From assembly GCA_900545545.1 (NCBI GenBank), contig UQZO01000006.1, positions 72,087 through 136,086 on the forward strand: a stretch of DNA of 64,000 nucleotides, read 5' to 3'. Position 1 is the stretch's first letter, and every line of letters begins with the position of its first letter. Shown in pieces: positions 35,297 to 43,854 of this stretch. Source of the stretch: an uncultured Subdoligranulum sp. (lineage in GTDB: Bacteria > Bacillota > Clostridia > Oscillospirales > Ruminococcaceae). The position numbers and the translations under genes were made by a program. The notes beneath the pieces were generated by a model, which searched no databases, was not told the origin of the DNA, and saw only the letters and a program-made list of their open reading frames with translations.

Positions 35297-35970
35297 CCGC
35301 AAAACATACACTTCCGGCCGATATTGAGCGTACCAGCATGCAGATCATAGAAGAAGAACTGAAACAGCGCGGAATTGTTGTCGCACCGGAAAATGCCGCC
35401 GTCGTCCGGCGGGTGATTCACACAACAGCAGACTTTGACTATGCGCGGAATTTATGCTTTACACCGGATGCCGTAGAAAATGGCATTCAAGCGCTGCAAA
35501 ATGGCGCGGCGATTGTGACGGATACCAATATGGCGCTGGCAGGAATCAGCAAGCCCTCCCTGGCAGCGCTTGGTACTTCGGCGCAATGCTTTATGGCGGA
35601 TGCAGCGGTTGCGGACGCTGCCAAACGGGCAGGAACGACCCGCGCGGTGGCGGCCATGCGCCATGCGGGTGAGGTGTGCCCGGAGGCCATTTTTGCCATC
35701 GGCAACGCGCCCACGGCCTTGTTGGAAATCTGCGATTTGATGCAGCAGCATCTGCTTCGGCCGGCACTTGTGATTGCAGTACCGGTCGGTTTTGTCAATG
35801 TGGAGGAAAGTAAAGAACGGTTGTTTGGGGCCTGCACAGAACAAAACATACCTTGTATTGCGGCAATGGGCCGTAAAGGCGGCAGTACGGTAGCGGCTGC
35901 CATCTGCAATGCATTGCTTTATACAGCGACAGGGCGTCTGGACCCGTCGGCGCGTGGTTGGCAGGGGTGA
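35293..35970 (+). CDS. cbiC: cobalt-precorrin-8 methylmutase
   Basis: A 225-residue enzyme moving the methyl from C11 to C12 to form cobyrinate. Motifs RRVIHTTADFDYA (with the catalytic His), DTNMALAGIS and GNAPTALLEI are intact. I prefer ATG 35293 (GGAGG 7 bases upstream, ATGA overlap with cbiP) to ATG 35287, which is one base from the ribosome binding site. Last biosynthetic gene of the operon. Confidence 0.94.
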   Translation: MTAKHTLPADIERTSMQIIEEELKQRGIVVAPENAAVVRRVIHTTADFDYARNLCFTPDAVENGIQALQNGAAIVTDTNMALAGISKPSLAALGTSAQCFMADAAVADAAKRAGTTRAVAAMRHAGEVCPEAIFAIGNAPTALLEICDLMQQHLLRPALVIAVPVGFVNVEESKERLFGACTEQNIPCIAAMGRKGGSTVAAAICNALLYTATGRLDPSARGWQG

Positions 35971-35974
35971 ATCC

Positions 35975-36988
35975 ATGAAGAGCGTAAAAAAACGAACGGC
36001 GACGGTGCCGGTTGTGCTGGGCATTTTGGTGCTGGCTGTCATCGTATCGGCGGTGGCGGCACTGTGCCTGGGCAGTCAGCCCTATTCACTGGCCCGACTC
36101 TGGCAGGCACTGTGTACCCGGGGCGAGCAAGACCCTGTCTGGCGCGTGATCGCCTATGTGCGGCTCCCGCGTATGTTGGGCGGCCTGTTTTCGGGCGCGG
36201 CCCTGGCTGTGGCAGGCGTTTTGCTGCAAGCAGTGCTCAACAACGCAATGGCCAGTCCCAATGTCATCGGTGTCAATGCGGGTGCCGGCTTTTTCGCGCT
36301 TTTCGCCATGGTTGTGGCGCCTACCGTGCCCGGGGCGATGCAGTTCGCATCATTTCTGGGCGCCCTCGGCTGTTCTATGCTTGTGTATTTGCTGGCCTGG
36401 CGGGCGGGCCTCTCCCGGACAACGCTGGTGCTGGCGGGCCTTGCTGTCAGTGGTATGCTGACGGCAGGCATCAATACATTAAAACTGCTTTGGCCCGAAA
36501 TTGTGGCCAGCTCACCGGGATTTCTGACGGGGGGATTGTCCGGCGTTACAATGAGCATGCTGGCAGCGGCGTTTCCATACTTTGTACTGGGCATTCTGCT
36601 GGCGCTCTTTTTAACGGTGGACTTGAACGTGCTGTGCCTGGGAGAGGAAAGTGCTGCCGGCCTTGGTCTTCATGTTACGCGCACACGGTTTCTTGGGATT
36701 CTGGCGGCGGCATTGCTGGCCGGTTCGGCGGTTAGTTTTGCGGGCCTGCTGAGTTTTGTCGGCCTGCTGGCACCCCATATTGCGCGTCGCCTTGTGGGCA
36801 CAGACCATCGGATTCTTGTGCCGGCATCGGCCTTGCTTGGCGCGGCGTTTGTAGTGGTATGTGACATTGCTGCACGCCTGCTCTTTGCGCCGTTTGAACT
36901 GCCGGTGGGAATTCTGCTTTCTCTCATTGGCGGCCCGTTCTTCCTGAGCTTGCTGCTCCATCGAAAAAGGGGGCGTATCTATGTTTGA
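35975..36988 (+). CDS. second FecCD-family ABC transporter permease
   Basis: A 337-residue membrane protein with about nine to ten helices. It shares the family signatures of the first permease (VRLPRMLGGLFSGAALAVAGVLLQ, and FAGLLSFVGLLAPHIARRLVG) but is clearly a different sequence. The start is ATG 35975, four bases after the cbiC stop, with AGGGGTGA upstream. It overlaps the next ATPase by 8 bases. No substrate-binding lipoprotein accompanies it, so it may share the BtuF-like protein or one encoded elsewhere. Substrate could be corrinoid, heme or siderophore. Confidence 0.88.
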   Translation: MKSVKKRTATVPVVLGILVLAVIVSAVAALCLGSQPYSLARLWQALCTRGEQDPVWRVIAYVRLPRMLGGLFSGAALAVAGVLLQAVLNNAMASPNVIGVNAGAGFFALFAMVVAPTVPGAMQFASFLGALGCSMLVYLLAWRAGLSRTTLVLAGLAVSGMLTAGINTLKLLWPEIVASSPGFLTGGLSGVTMSMLAAAFPYFVLGILLALFLTVDLNVLCLGEESAAGLGLHVTRTRFLGILAAALLAGSAVSFAGLLSFVGLLAPHIARRLVGTDHRILVPASALLGAAFVVVCDIAARLLFAPFELPVGILLSLIGGPFFLSLLLHRKRGRIYV

Positions 36989-37730
36989 ACTGCAACAGGC
37001 GGCGGTCGGCTATGATGCTGTCCCGATCTTGCAAAATGTCAGTTTTACAGCGCAGGATGGACAGATCACAACCCTGGTAGGCACCAACGGCTGCGGAAAA
37101 ACAACACTGCTAAAAGCCATTGCGCGGCAGTTGCCGCTGCTGGGCGGGCAAATCCTTCTGCAGGGACGGTCGATCCAAGACTATGAACGTAAGGAGTTCG
37201 CCCGTACCGCTGCGTTTATGCCGCAGGTGCGCAATATTCCGGAAATCACGGTGCGAGGACTTGTCAGCCACGGACGATTTCCGTATCTTGGCCTTTCACG
37301 CCAGATGACAACCAAAGACCGTAAGGAGGTGGAAGACGCAATGCAGGCTACCGGCGTGGCACGGTGGGCCGACCGGGATTTGCGCGAGCTTTCGGGCGGT
37401 GAGCGCCAGCGTGTGTACCTTGCCATGGCGCTGGCCCAGGGGGGCGACGCTATCTTGTTGGACGAACCCACCACCTACCTGGATGTGGCAGCCCAGTTTG
37501 AACTGCTGGAATTGCTGCGCACGCTGGCAAACCAGGGAAAAACGGTGCTGCTTGTTCTGCACGACCTGGCGCAGGCATTGCAATACAGTGACCGCGTGGC
37601 AGTTTTGGCGGATGGAAAGCTGGCGGCCTTTGATGCCCCGGCGAATCTGTTTGAGCAGAAAATGCTGGATGAAATTTTCCGTGTGACACTGTGCCGTGCG
37701 CCGGAAGGTACCTACTATCTGCGGCGATGA
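36981..37730 (+). CDS. second ABC transporter ATPase, FecE-like
   Basis: 249 residues. Walker A GTNGCGKTT near 34, signature LSGGERQR near 137, Walker B ILLDEPTTYLD near 156 and H-loop VLHDLAQ. It pairs with the overlapping permease. Closes the long operon; no terminator hairpin is visible before the next promoter at 37751. Confidence 0.9.
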   Translation: MFELQQAAVGYDAVPILQNVSFTAQDGQITTLVGTNGCGKTTLLKAIARQLPLLGGQILLQGRSIQDYERKEFARTAAFMPQVRNIPEITVRGLVSHGRFPYLGLSRQMTTKDRKEVEDAMQATGVARWADRDLRELSGGERQRVYLAMALAQGGDAILLDEPTTYLDVAAQFELLELLRTLANQGKTVLLVLHDLAQALQYSDRVAVLADGKLAAFDAPANLFEQKMLDEIFRVTLCRAPEGTYYLRR

Positions 37731-37750
37731 AATCCATCCAAAATCATCTC

Positions 37751-37779
37751 TTGCAATTGTGTGCACAATATTGTATAAT
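37751..37779 (+). promoter_or_regulatory. promoter of the SRP RNA
   Basis: TTGCAA (37751-37756), 17-base spacer, TATAAT (37774-37779). Transcription start expected at about 37786, exactly where the RNA's terminal helix begins. Confidence 0.8.
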
Positions 37780-37785
37780 AGCTTC

Positions 37786-37959
37786 TGCGGACAGGGCTGA
37801 ATTGCGCTGTTTTGCGTACAGATGTGGGCCCCGTGCGTGGGCGGCCCGTGAACCATGTCAGGCGGGGAACCGAGCAGCATTAAGCGGCGCTCGTCCAGTG
37901 CTGCGGCAAGCCTGCATCTGTACGCAAAGCAGCGCAGCCGCGTGCTCTGCCCGCTTTTT
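37786..37959 (+). ncRNA. ffs: signal recognition particle RNA
   Basis: The SRP54-binding tip is clear around 37851-37890: TGAACCATGTCAGG, a CGG-GGAA-CCG tetraloop hairpin, then AGCAGCATTAAG, with the paired UCAGG/AGCAG internal loop of bacterial SRP RNA. Below it is a 21-bp helix (37804-37824 with 37915-37935, one G-U) and a terminal helix (37787-37797 with 37944-37954, one mismatch) followed by TTTTT. About 170 bases, with no room for the Alu-domain helices of the Bacillus type. Position just before dnaX matches B. subtilis scr. Ends are estimated. Confidence 0.88.
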
Positions 37960-37983
37960 CTGATTTTACGGGGAGGTGTGCCT

Positions 37984-39708
37984 ATGTACCGCGCGTTGTA
38001 TCGCAAATGGCGCCCGCAGCGGTTTGCCGATGTGGTAGGGCAGCAGCCCATTGTGACGGCGCTGCAAAATCAGATCGCGGCCGGACGCATCGGCCACGCC
38101 TACCTGTTTACCGGAACCCGTGGTACCGGCAAGACGACTTGTGCTAAAATATTTGCCAAGGCCGTCAACTGTCTGGACCAAACCAGCCCCGATCCCTGCT
38201 GTGAATGTGAAATCTGTAAGGGAATCGACAGTGGTTCCATCATGGATATCATAGAAATGGACGCCGCATCCAACAACGGTGTCGATGATATCCGGGATCT
38301 TCGTGATGAAGTGGCCTACCTGCCGTCTGTATGCCGTTACAAGGTATACATTATCGACGAGGTGCACATGCTCTCCACGCAGGCTTTCAACGCACTGCTC
38401 AAGACGATGGAAGAACCGCCGGAACATGTGATCTTTATTCTGGCAACTACGGAAGTGCAAAAAGTTCCGGTTACGATTCTGAGCCGCTGTCAGCGGTATG
38501 ATTTTGCGCGTATTACGGCGCAGGATATCGCAGGGCGCCTGACCTATGTTGCCGGGCAGGAAAAGATCGAACTGGAACCCGGTGCGGCACAACTGATCGG
38601 TCGTCTGGCAGATGGTGCCATGCGTGATGCGTTGTCGATTCTCGACACGTGCGCGGGCGTGGATAACCATGTAGATGAAGCCTTGGTGCGCCGTATGGCC
38701 GGCGTTACCGACCGCGGCTATCTTTTTGAAATCAGTGATGCCATCGCCGCTAAAGATTCCGTTGCAGCGCTTGGCAAGATTGCAGAACTGCGCCAGCAAA
38801 GCGTGGATATGCGCCGCCTGTGCATGGAGCTGGCCGGGCATTATCGAAATCTGATGCTCTGCGCTTTACCGGGAGGTACTGATCTTTTGACCGGCACTTC
38901 GCCGGAAGAAGAAGCCGCGTATGCACAGCGCAAGGACTTCCCCCAGGGGGAGGCAATCCGGGCCATTAACGCTTTTGGTCAGGCGCTGGAAAAAATGAGC
39001 CGTGGCACTGACCAGCGGATCGAACTGGAACTGGCGGTATTCTCGCTGACCCAGCCGCAGACGGCTGCCATGGTACAGGCAGCCCCGGTACAACCGGCCC
39101 AGCCTGCTACTCCGCAGCCTTTTGCCGCGACGGCCCCCGCAGCTTTTACCTCTGCACCGCCGGTGCAAAGTGCTAAGCCCAGTGCACCGCCGCCTACTGT
39201 ACAGCAAAAGGTTTCGGAACCGCCGATGGAGGAAGTACCGCCTCCTGAGGAGGAACCGGAATTTTTGCAGCCGGAACTTCGTCCTGCAGCGCCAGTGCCG
39301 CAGCCCGTGGCACCGGAAGCTCAGGCTCCCAAACCAACGCCGCGCCGTGCTGCTCAGCAGCAGGAGGCAGGACCGCTGGAACCTTTCCCGCAATGGGCGC
39401 TGGTTCTGGCAGATCTTGAGGAAACGGACGGTATGATGATTTCCTTCTTGCGCGGAACCCGCGCATACTACGACGGAAAACATGTGCTTTTTGAATGCAG
39501 CGATGCTTTCCGGGATTACATCCGCAACAACCGTGAAGTAAGCAAAAAGCTGAAGGAAACGATTTACCGGGTAACAAAGATTCGTTGCAGTATCGGCCCT
39601 TACGAGGCCCCCAAAACAGAAGAAAACGGCAACCCGCAGATGTCCATCGACCAGACGCTGCAGAACATGCAGGCGTTGGGCGTGGATGTTCAGATTGAAG
39701 ATAAATAA
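37984..39708 (+). CDS. dnaX: DNA polymerase III subunits gamma/tau
   Basis: A 574-residue clamp-loader ATPase. Starts MYRALYRKWRP; Walker A GTRGTGKTT at 44-52; a zinc module with Cys in CCECEICKG; DEVHMLS Walker B; and the sensor region SRCQRYDF. After about residue 365 there is a Pro/Ala/Glu-rich linker and a small C-terminal domain that may be the tau part binding polymerase. The start is ATG 37984, after GGGGAGGTG; reading further upstream runs into the SRP RNA. Confidence 0.95.
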   Translation: MYRALYRKWRPQRFADVVGQQPIVTALQNQIAAGRIGHAYLFTGTRGTGKTTCAKIFAKAVNCLDQTSPDPCCECEICKGIDSGSIMDIIEMDAASNNGVDDIRDLRDEVAYLPSVCRYKVYIIDEVHMLSTQAFNALLKTMEEPPEHVIFILATTEVQKVPVTILSRCQRYDFARITAQDIAGRLTYVAGQEKIELEPGAAQLIGRLADGAMRDALSILDTCAGVDNHVDEALVRRMAGVTDRGYLFEISDAIAAKDSVAALGKIAELRQQSVDMRRLCMELAGHYRNLMLCALPGGTDLLTGTSPEEEAAYAQRKDFPQGEAIRAINAFGQALEKMSRGTDQRIELELAVFSLTQPQTAAMVQAAPVQPAQPATPQPFAATAPAAFTSAPPVQSAKPSAPPPTVQQKVSEPPMEEVPPPEEEPEFLQPELRPAAPVPQPVAPEAQAPKPTPRRAAQQQEAGPLEPFPQWALVLADLEETDGMMISFLRGTRAYYDGKHVLFECSDAFRDYIRNNREVSKKLKETIYRVTKIRCSIGPYEAPKTEENGNPQMSIDQTLQNMQALGVDVQIEDK

Positions 39709-39726
39709 TATTGGAGGATTTTACCT

Positions 39727-40068
39727 ATGAAAGCAAGACTGCCCAAAGGCTACGGCCGTCCCGATCCCAATGCAATGATGCGTCAGGTCCAGAAAATGCA
39801 GGACGAGATCCGCGCCAAGCAGGAGGAACTGGAGGCAAAAGAATACACCGGTACTGCCAGCGGTGAGATGGTTACGGTCACCATGACCGGCAAGCACGAG
39901 ATCACGGCTGTCAAAATCAAGCCCGAGGCCGTGGACCCGGAGGATATCGAGATGCTCGAAGACCTGATTGCTGCGGCTGTGAACAGCGCTGTGGCGGCTG
40001 TCGATAAGGATTCCGAGGAAGAAATGGGCAAGCTGACCGGCGGAATGAATATTCCCGGTCTGGGCTAA
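39727..40068 (+). CDS. ybaB: YbaB/EbfC nucleoid-associated protein
   Basis: A 113-residue small DNA-binding dimer found between dnaX and recR in most bacteria. MMRQVQKMQDEI near the start forms the coiled helix, and the core has GEMVTVTMTGKHEITAVKI and DLIAAAVNSA. ATG start after TTGGAGG. Same order as B. subtilis dnaX-yaaK-recR. Confidence 0.94.
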   Translation: MKARLPKGYGRPDPNAMMRQVQKMQDEIRAKQEELEAKEYTGTASGEMVTVTMTGKHEITAVKIKPEAVDPEDIEMLEDLIAAAVNSAVAAVDKDSEEEMGKLTGGMNIPGLG

Positions 40069-40076
40069 GAGGAAAC

Positions 40077-40676
40077 ATGATGCCGCAAAACGTTGAACCG
40101 CTGGAAAATCTGGTTGATCAGTTTGCGCGCTTTCCCGGGATTGGCCGTAAAGGCGCCACGCGGATGGCTTATGAAATAATGTCGATGTCCAATGAGCAGG
40201 CGATGGAACTTGCCAAGGCTATCGAACATGCCAAGAAAGATCTGCATCGCTGCCGCATCTGTCAGGATTACACGGCGGGGGAGGTCTGCAAGATTTGCTC
40301 GTCCCCCAAGCGGGATCGCAGCGTTATCTGTGTAGTAGAAAGCCCGCGGGACATCAAGTCCATTGAGCGGACCCATGAATACAATGGTTTGTACCATGTA
40401 CTGCATGGCCTGATTTCGCCGATGGACGGCATCGGGGCAGATCAGCTTTGCGTAAAAGAACTGCTGGCACGTCTCAATGATACCGTCAAGGAGGTCATTA
40501 TGGCCACCAGCCCGACGGTGGAAGGCGAAGCTACGGCTATGTATCTGGCAAAGCTTATCAAGCCCCTGGGAATCCGCACAACCCGTCTGGCGTACGGCTT
40601 GCCGGTTGGTTCCAGCCTGGAATATGCCGACGAAACCACCCTGTATCGAGCGATGCAGGGACGCGGTGATCTGTGA
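40077..40676 (+). CDS. recR: recombination mediator RecR
   Basis: A 199-residue ring-forming protein that loads RecA with RecF/RecO. It has an N-terminal helix-hairpin-helix (FARFPGIGRKGATRMA), zinc finger CRICQDYTAGEVCKIC, Toprim domain beginning VICVVESPRDI, and C-terminal GIRTTRLAYGLPVGSSLEYAD. ATG 40077, immediately followed by a second ATG, after GAGGAAAC. Confidence 0.95.
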   Translation: MMPQNVEPLENLVDQFARFPGIGRKGATRMAYEIMSMSNEQAMELAKAIEHAKKDLHRCRICQDYTAGEVCKICSSPKRDRSVICVVESPRDIKSIERTHEYNGLYHVLHGLISPMDGIGADQLCVKELLARLNDTVKEVIMATSPTVEGEATAMYLAKLIKPLGIRTTRLAYGLPVGSSLEYADETTLYRAMQGRGDL

Positions 40677-40686
40677 CAGGGTTCGC

Positions 40687-40715
40687 TTGACTTTTTCACA
40701 TAACTGCGCTATAAT
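40687..40715 (+). promoter_or_regulatory. promoter of smpB-ssrA
   Basis: TTGACT (40687-40692), 17-base spacer, TATAAT (40710-40715), about 35 bases before the smpB start. Confidence 0.78.
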
Positions 40716-40748
40716 CAAAAACCACTACACGCAAAGGAGGTGTGCTTT

Positions 40749-41216
40749 GTGGCAGAGGATAAATCCGGAAAAAAGATTATTGCCCAAAACCGCGAGGCAC
40801 GCCATGAATACTTTGTGATCGAGGCGCTGGAAACCGGCATTGAGCTGGTGGGCACCGAAGTCAAGAGTCTGCGTGCCGGTGGGGTAAACTTAAAGGACTC
40901 GTGGGCCGATATTGACGATGGGGAACTGATCGTAAAGGGGATGCACATCAGCCCCTACGAACAGGGAAACATCTTCAACAAAGACCCGCGTCGTCCGCGC
41001 CGTTTGCTGGCACACAAGGCGGAAATCCGTCGTTTGGGTCAACAGATCAAGCTGCAGGGATATACCTTGGTCCCTCTTTCCATTTACTTCAAACATGGTC
41101 GTGTAAAGCTGGAACTGGGACTTTGCAAAGGTAAAAAACTGTACGATAAACGCGCAACTGCTGCGGCGCGTGATGCCAAGCGGGACATTGACCGCGCTTT
41201 GAAAACGCAGCGATAA
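40749..41216 (+). CDS. smpB: tmRNA-binding protein SmpB
   Basis: A 155-residue partner of tmRNA in ribosome rescue. [33 protein letters not shown] and the C-terminal basic tail ([20 protein letters not shown]) are conserved. The start is GTG 40749, 8 bases after AAAGGAGG; the GTG at 40740 is part of that site. Directly upstream of the tmRNA gene, with which it is probably cotranscribed. Confidence 0.95.
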   Translation: MAEDKSGKKIIAQNREARHEYFVIEALETGIELVGTEVKSLRAGGVNLKDSWADIDDGELIVKGMHISPYEQGNIFNKDPRRPRRLLAHKAEIRRLGQQIKLQGYTLVPLSIYFKHGRVKLELGLCKGKKLYDKRATAAARDAKRDIDRALKTQR

Positions 41217-41238
41217 AAGCTGTTTGCTTTAGCTTTCC

Positions 41239-41258
41239 CGGTGGGATTCTTCCCACCG
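41239..41258 (+). other. hairpin between smpB and tmRNA
   Basis: Perfect 8-bp stem CGGTGGGA / TCCCACCG with loop TTCT, six bases before the mature tmRNA 5' end and with no T-run. It may mark an RNA processing site rather than a terminator. Confidence 0.5.
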
Positions 41259-41264
41259 AAATGC

Positions 41265-41617
41265 GGGGCTGTAATGGTTTCGACGGGGAGAGAGAGGCGT
41301 GAGCAGCGGGCCGTGGCGGTGCACCACGATAAAAGTACCAATTAAAATTAACTGACAACAATTATCCTGTTGCCGTCGCTGCCTAATTAGGCGCGACCGT
41401 CCTGCCTGCGTTAGTACCGCGCGGGGTCAGGGCGTCGATTAGGTACTGAACGTGCACGGGCTTAAGCTTTGCGGCCCGTCATGCATTTATGAAGCTACCA
41501 AGGCGTAGCGCGTGTGTGTTCGCCCGCGCCAAGGGAAATCTAATAAACACACTGCGCCCGGAGATACTCTAACCGATTTCTTTTCGGACACGGGTTCGAC
41601 TCCCGTCAGCTCCACCA
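41265..41617 (+). ncRNA. ssrA: tmRNA (transfer-messenger RNA)
   Basis: The 5' end GGGGCTGTAATGGTTTCGACGGGG and 3' end CGGGTTCGACTCCCGTCAGCTCCACCA form the tRNA-like acceptor and T arm with encoded CCA (353 bases). The tag reading frame ends TDNNYPVAVAA then TAA (41351-41386); the resume codon is not certain. The hydrophobic ending matches a ClpXP-type degradation signal. Confidence 0.96.
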
Positions 41618-41621
41618 TACG

Positions 41622-41661
41622 TACCCCAGACGAACCCTAGTGGTTCGTCTGGGGTATTTTT
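41622..41661 (+). terminator. tmRNA terminator
   Basis: Perfect 15-bp stem (41622-41636 with 41642-41656), 5-base loop CTAGT, then TTTTT. Confidence 0.94.
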
Positions 41662-41791
41662 ATAGACCAATGTGCCCGGCTCCTGTGCCTGCAAGCACGG
41701 GGGCCGTTTTTTTGCAGAGGCATATCGTTGGCAACAGTTTGGAAATCTTGTACAGTATAATAAGAAGCACACAAGGCAAAGGAGAAAGATC

Positions 41792-42451
41792 ATGAACCCA
41801 GTATTGATTGTGGATGATGAAAAGGCCATTGCAGATTTGATTGAGATGACTCTGGAACCCTTTGGGTACGATTGCTGCAAGGCATACAGCGGGGAGGAGG
41901 CAGCAGATTTTATCGAAAGCCGAAATTTTGATCTGATCCTGCTGGACGTAATGCTGCCCGGGGTGGATGGCTTTGCGCTGATGGACTATATCGCCCCTAC
42001 GGGAACGCCGGTAATCTTTCTGACCGCCAAAACGTCGGTGGAGGACAGAGTGAGAGGGCTGCGGGCCGGCGCTTATGATTACATTACAAAACCCTTTGCA
42101 ACGGAGGAGCTTCTGGCTCGCGTGGAGGGATTGATGCGCCATACCGGCCGGCGGCATCAGACGCTTTGTATATGGGGCGTTGAGATTCAACCTGAGACCC
42201 GTACGGTACAAAAGGGCGGCGTTCCGGTCAAATTGACCCCGCGTGAGTTCGATCTTCTTATGGTGCTGGTATATAACCAGGGGGTGGCGCTGTACAGGGA
42301 TGTCCTGTTGGAACGAGTCTGGGGCATGGATAGCGATGCGGCACCCCGTACTCTGGATATTCACGTCTGCCGTCTGCGAAAAAAGCTGGGATGGACCACT
42401 CAAATCCGGGCTATTCCAAAAATTGGATACTTGCTGGAGGCTGAACCATGA
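41792..42451 (+). CDS. OmpR/PhoB-family response regulator
   Basis: 219 residues. The receiver domain has DD at 8-9, phosphoacceptor Asp52 in LLDVMLPG, the conserved Thr/Lys in FLTAKTS and TKPF. The C-terminal winged helix contains LTPREFDLLMVLVYNQG and DIHVCRLRKKLG. ATG 41792 after AAGGAGAAAGATC. A TATAAT at 41756-41761 may be its -10, though the -35 is poor. ATGA overlap with the kinase gene. Confidence 0.93.
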   Translation: MNPVLIVDDEKAIADLIEMTLEPFGYDCCKAYSGEEAADFIESRNFDLILLDVMLPGVDGFALMDYIAPTGTPVIFLTAKTSVEDRVRGLRAGAYDYITKPFATEELLARVEGLMRHTGRRHQTLCIWGVEIQPETRTVQKGGVPVKLTPREFDLLMVLVYNQGVALYRDVLLERVWGMDSDAAPRTLDIHVCRLRKKLGWTTQIRAIPKIGYLLEAEP

Positions 42452-43854
42452 AATTTGCACACAAACTGACGCTGGCAATCGTTTTGCCGCTGTGCGTGGC
42501 ATTGTCGGTGGGAGGTACCTGGTCCATACACCAGAATTTTCTGGAAGCGCTTGACACGGCAGCCCGCACCAACAGTTCTGCCCAGATGCGGCAACGCTAT
42601 GCGTTGGAAAACGAGCTGGCCGATGTGCAAGGCGACAGTGCCAACGAAATCTATACTCGACTATGTACTTACGAGCAGGAACAGCGTACGCTGGGGGAAG
42701 AAGGGCTGCTTTTCACCGTAATGGGTGAGAATGGTGCTGTATTGTATTCCACCATGCCTTTGGATATCCCGTACCGGGAACAGCAACAGGCAGTGACAAC
42801 CGGTGAAGACCGGGTGTTCTACGTGGATACCGGGGCAACAAAGTACCAGTTACTTACCACGCCGCTGCGCGGGTTGTCCCGTACAATGTGGCTCGTCAAT
42901 GTCTATGATGTAACTGCTCAGTTTGCAGAGCGGGACCGGCAGGTCCGACAACACCTGACACTGGAAGGAGTCGCTCTGCTGCTGACGGGGGCGGCAGCTG
43001 CGCTGATGGCCCGGCTGCTGACGCGGCCCTTACACCAGCTGGAATTGGCCAGTAGGGCCCTTTCTTCCGGAGAACAGTCCGCTCGGGCAGATATCCATAG
43101 CGGAGACGAACTGGAACAGCTGGGGCTGACCTTCAATCATATGGCCGATACATTGACAACCCAGATGCGGGCACTGGAGGAGGAATCAGCCCGGCAAAAG
43201 CGGTTTGTGGCTGCCTTTACACACGAACTGAAAACCCCCATGACAGCCATTTTAGGGTACGCGGATCTGCTGCGCAAGGGGGAACAGACGGCAGACAAGC
43301 GCCACCGCGCAGCCGGGTACATCTACCAGGAGGCGAGCCGCCTGGAAACCTTGGGCCAGGAATTGTTGCAGCTTTTTGGCCTGGAACAGGGCGGCATAAC
43401 CCGGGAACCGGTACAGTTGAGTATGGTTTGGGGCGACGTGATTCGAAGTCTGCCGGACCTTGCTGGACGTCTTACGGTAGAGGGGCAGGACCCCACCCTG
43501 CGGGTCAACCGACCATTGCTGGGTACACTGCTGCGCAACCTGGTCCTGAATGCGGCGGCTGCCGATACACAAGGTGGAAACATCCGTTTGTGGTGCGACC
43601 AACGGGACGGTGTGCTATGCCTGGGCGTGACGGATACCGGCCCTGGCATCCCGGCAGAGGAACTGGAAAAACTTCGTGAGCCATTTTACCGGTTGGATAA
43701 AAGCCGGTCCAGGCAAAATGGAGGCAATGGTCTGGGGCTGACAATCTGTGAGCGCGTCGCCCAAGCCCACGGAACAACCCTTCGGATGGAAAGTGAAGTG
43801 GGAAAAGGTACCACAGTTTGGATTCCTTGGGAGGAGGCAGAACCATGCGTGTAA
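42448..43854 (+). CDS. sensor histidine kinase
   Basis: 468 residues. Two membrane helices (about 8-30 and 170-190) bracket an extracytoplasmic sensor of about 140 residues. A HAMP-like linker follows, then HisKA with phospho-acceptor His259 in FTHELKTPMTAILGY, and an HATPase_c domain with N box VLNAAAAD, DTGPGIP and GGNGLGLTI. The DTGPGIP and GLGL boxes are intact. Coupled to its regulator by ATGA. It probably senses an envelope or extracellular signal; the ligand is unknown. Confidence 0.92.
   Translation: MKFAHKLTLAIVLPLCVALSVGGTWSIHQNFLEALDTAARTNSSAQMRQRYALENELADVQGDSANEIYTRLCTYEQEQRTLGEEGLLFTVMGENGAVLYSTMPLDIPYREQQQAVTTGEDRVFYVDTGATKYQLLTTPLRGLSRTMWLVNVYDVTAQFAERDRQVRQHLTLEGVALLLTGAAAALMARLLTRPLHQLELASRALSSGEQSARADIHSGDELEQLGLTFNHMADTLTTQMRALEEESARQKRFVAAFTHELKTPMTAILGYADLLRKGEQTADKRHRAAGYIYQEASRLETLGQELLQLFGLEQGGITREPVQLSMVWGDVIRSLPDLAGRLTVEGQDPTLRVNRPLLGTLLRNLVLNAAAADTQGGNIRLWCDQRDGVLCLGVTDTGPGIPAEELEKLREPFYRLDKSRSRQNGGNGLGLTICERVAQAHGTTLRMESEVGKGTTVWIPWEEAEPCV

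Noticed and set aside
37855..37983. N-terminal extension of DnaX from 37855
   Set aside because: The stretch lies inside the SRP RNA; the family N-terminus MYRALYRKWRP and ribosome binding site place the start at 37984.
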